A stretch of 6,372 nucleotides of DNA, taken from contig JAAYZL010000069.1 of assembly GCA_012514855.1 (NCBI GenBank), positions 1 to 6,372 on the forward strand, given 5' to 3'. Positions 5,355 through 6,372 of this stretch are shown here, one piece after another. The notes beneath the pieces are model-generated. The model saw only the letters and a list, made by a program, of their open reading frames with translations, was not told the DNA's origin and ran no database searches. Positions within the stretch are counted from its first letter, which is position 1, and each line of letters opens with the position of its first letter. Position numbers and translations under genes: made by a program. The DNA is from Clostridiales bacterium (lineage in GTDB: Bacteria > Bacillota_A > Clostridia > Christensenellales > Aristaeellaceae).

Positions 5355-5812
5355 GCAAAAACCAGGCGCAGAAGGTGCGCGAATACAAGAAAATCGTCGA
5401 GGAAAAGACGCCGAAGTCGCGGCACCTGCAGGGGTGCGTGCGCGCGTTCTGGGTGGGCGGGCTGATCTGCGCGATCGGCCAGTGCTTTACGAACCTCGCG
5501 GTCGCCTTGAACCTGAGCGAGATGACCGCGCCGATGTTCACGAGCTGCGTGCTGATCTTTCTCGGAACGACCTTGACCGGCATCGGCGTCTACGACCGCA
5601 TCGGCAAGTACGCGGGCGCGGGCTCAATCGTTCCGATCACGGGATTTGCGAACTCCGTCGCGGCGCCGGCGATCGAGTTTCGCCGCGAGGGGATGGTGCT
5701 CGGGCTCGGCGCGCGGCTGTTTCAGCTCGCGGGGCCGGTGCTGACCTACGGCATCAGCGCGTCGATCGTATTCGGCGTCATCTACTGGGCGGTAAAGGAG
5801 TGGCTGCTTTGA
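5351..5812 (+). CDS. spoVAC: Stage V sporulation protein AC
   Basis: Integral inner-membrane protein of the spore, part of the SpoVA system that moves calcium-dipicolinate into the forespore and lets it out during germination. In Bacillus subtilis SpoVAC behaves as a mechanosensitive channel. At 153 aa it is the usual family size. After a basic N-terminus (MSKNQAQKVREYKK) come hydrophobic helices around residues 32-53, 60-79, 92-108 and 120-149. The family signature YDRIGKYAGAGSIVPITGFANS lies at 81-102, followed by EFRREGMVLGLGARLFQLAGPV (109-130). The ATG at 5351 is chosen because it gives the family N-terminus and overlaps the previous stop. A GTG at 5300 would add a foreign Arg-rich extension of 17 residues. 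AGGAAGG lies ten bases upstream. No spoVAA or spoVAB precedes it, unlike in Bacillus. Confidence 0.96.
   Translation: MSKNQAQKVREYKKIVEEKTPKSRHLQGCVRAFWVGGLICAIGQCFTNLAVALNLSEMTAPMFTSCVLIFLGTTLTGIGVYDRIGKYAGAGSIVPITGFANSVAAPAIEFRREGMVLGLGARLFQLAGPVLTYGISASIVFGVIYWAVKEWLL
5794..5800 (+). promoter_or_regulatory. Ribosome binding site deciding the TTG start of spoVAD
   Basis: AAAGGAG inside the end of spoVAC, eight bases before the TTG at 5809. The N-terminus read from that TTG matches the family, so the site and start support each other. Confidence 0.8.
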
Positions 5813-6372
5813 GAGCCGGAAAACAGACCTTCGTCTATGAAAAACCGCCCGAAGTCGCTTCTCACGCCTCGGTCGTCGGCCCGAAGGAGGGACAGGGTCC
5901 GCTGGGCGACTACTTCGACGTGGTGCTCGACGACGACCTCCTCGGCATGAAGAGCTGGGAGCTCGCCGAGAGCGAGATGCTCAGGCGCAGCGCGCTGCTG
6001 GCGATGAAGGAGGGCGGCATCCCGGAGGGCAGCGCGCAGGCGTTCTTCACCGGCGATCTGAACGATCAGATCATCGCGTCCGGGTTCGCCGGGCGCGCGC
6101 TGGAACTGCCGTTTGTCGGGCTCTACGGCGCGTGCTCGACGTTTGTCGAGGGGCTGGTGCTGGCGTCGGGGCTGATTGCAGGCGGCTTCCTCGAAAACGC
6201 GCTGTGCGCCGCCTCCAGCCACTTCTGCACGGCCGAGCGCCAGTTCCGGCTGCCGCTGGAGATGGGCACGCAGCGAACGCCCTCCGCGCAGTGGACGGCG
6301 ACCGCGGCGGGCTGCGCGCTGCTTCGAAACAGCGATGAAAAAAACCGGCTGCGCGTGACGGCGGGCACGCTC
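5809..6372 (+). CDS. spoVAD: Stage V sporulation protein AD, N-terminal 188 aa (partial)
   Basis: SpoVAD is the dipicolinate-binding subunit of the SpoVA system, a thiolase-fold protein associated with the outer face of the spore inner membrane. The window holds the first 188 of roughly 340 residues and the gene continues past the right edge. Start is TTG, overlapping the spoVAC stop as TTGA. The N-terminus is typical: GKQTFVYEKPP (4-14), SVVGPKEGQGPLGDYFDVVL (21-40), then KSWELAESEML (48-58). The thiolase-type nucleophile position is occupied by Cys109 in GLYGACSTF; SSHFCTAERQFRLPLE (136-151) is the next conserved block. SpoVAD is not known to be an active thiolase; this pocket region is where dipicolinate binds. 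No frameshift or early stop is visible. A spoVAE gene would be expected downstream, outside the window. Confidence 0.96.
   Translation, partial: MRAGKQTFVYEKPPEVASHASVVGPKEGQGPLGDYFDVVLDDDLLGMKSWELAESEMLRRSALLAMKEGGIPEGSAQAFFTGDLNDQIIASGFAGRALELPFVGLYGACSTFVEGLVLASGLIAGGFLENALCAASSHFCTAERQFRLPLEMGTQRTPSAQWTATAAGCALLRNSDEKNRLRVTAGTL

Noticed and set aside
5782..6222. Minus-strand open frame opposite spoVAD
   Set aside because: No domain is recognisable, and the plus strand encodes an unmistakable SpoVAD N-terminus.
1..6372. tRNA, rRNA, insertion sequence or phage genes
   Set aside because: No tRNA or rRNA-like segments, transposase or integrase motifs, or terminal inverted repeats were seen on either strand.

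Overview
The window looks like chromosomal DNA from an endospore-forming member of the Firmicutes with an unusually GC-rich genome, most likely a Clostridia-class anaerobe. Three things point there. The right end carries spoVAC and the first half of spoVAD, genes specific to endospore formers. Ribosome binding sites are strong GGAGG-type and two promoters are close to the sigma-A consensus. Finally, spoVAC is not preceded by spoVAA and spoVAB as in Bacillus, which matches the shorter clostridial spoVA layout. I cannot name a genus from the sequence alone.

Left half, minus strand, reading from about 2860 down to 1: a half-size ABC exporter (1031-2803) is followed after one base by a GNAT acetyltransferase (550-1029). 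After a 52-base gap comes a small bacterial PH-domain protein (114-497), and after one more base the N-terminus of a membrane protein that runs off the left edge and resembles a FecCD-type iron/siderophore permease. The exporter has its own sigma-A promoter, and a second weaker promoter may serve the PH-domain gene.

Middle, plus strand: a near-perfect sigma-A promoter (2880-2908), back-to-back with the exporter promoter, drives a YprB/MrfB-like DEDD exonuclease with a helical-repeat tail (2926-4050). It overlaps a TPR protein (4047-4844) through a TTGA junction. Downstream is a 221-base intergenic stretch. It holds three imperfect tandem copies of a small hairpin-forming repeat, an intrinsic terminator, and a possible forespore (sigma-G-like) promoter.

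Right end, plus strand: a tightly overlapping set of four genes. Two very small proteins (54 aa with one membrane segment, 43 aa basic) lead directly into spoVAC and then spoVAD, which is cut by the window edge. SpoVAC and SpoVAD belong to the membrane system that takes calcium-dipicolinate into the developing spore and releases it at germination. The two small genes are the least explained part of the window, because their position implies co-expression with spoVA but I recognise neither.

Most of the window is ordinary core and accessory sequence. The best leads are the spoVA-linked microproteins, the hairpin repeats before them, and the exonuclease-TPR pair without an adjacent helicase gene.
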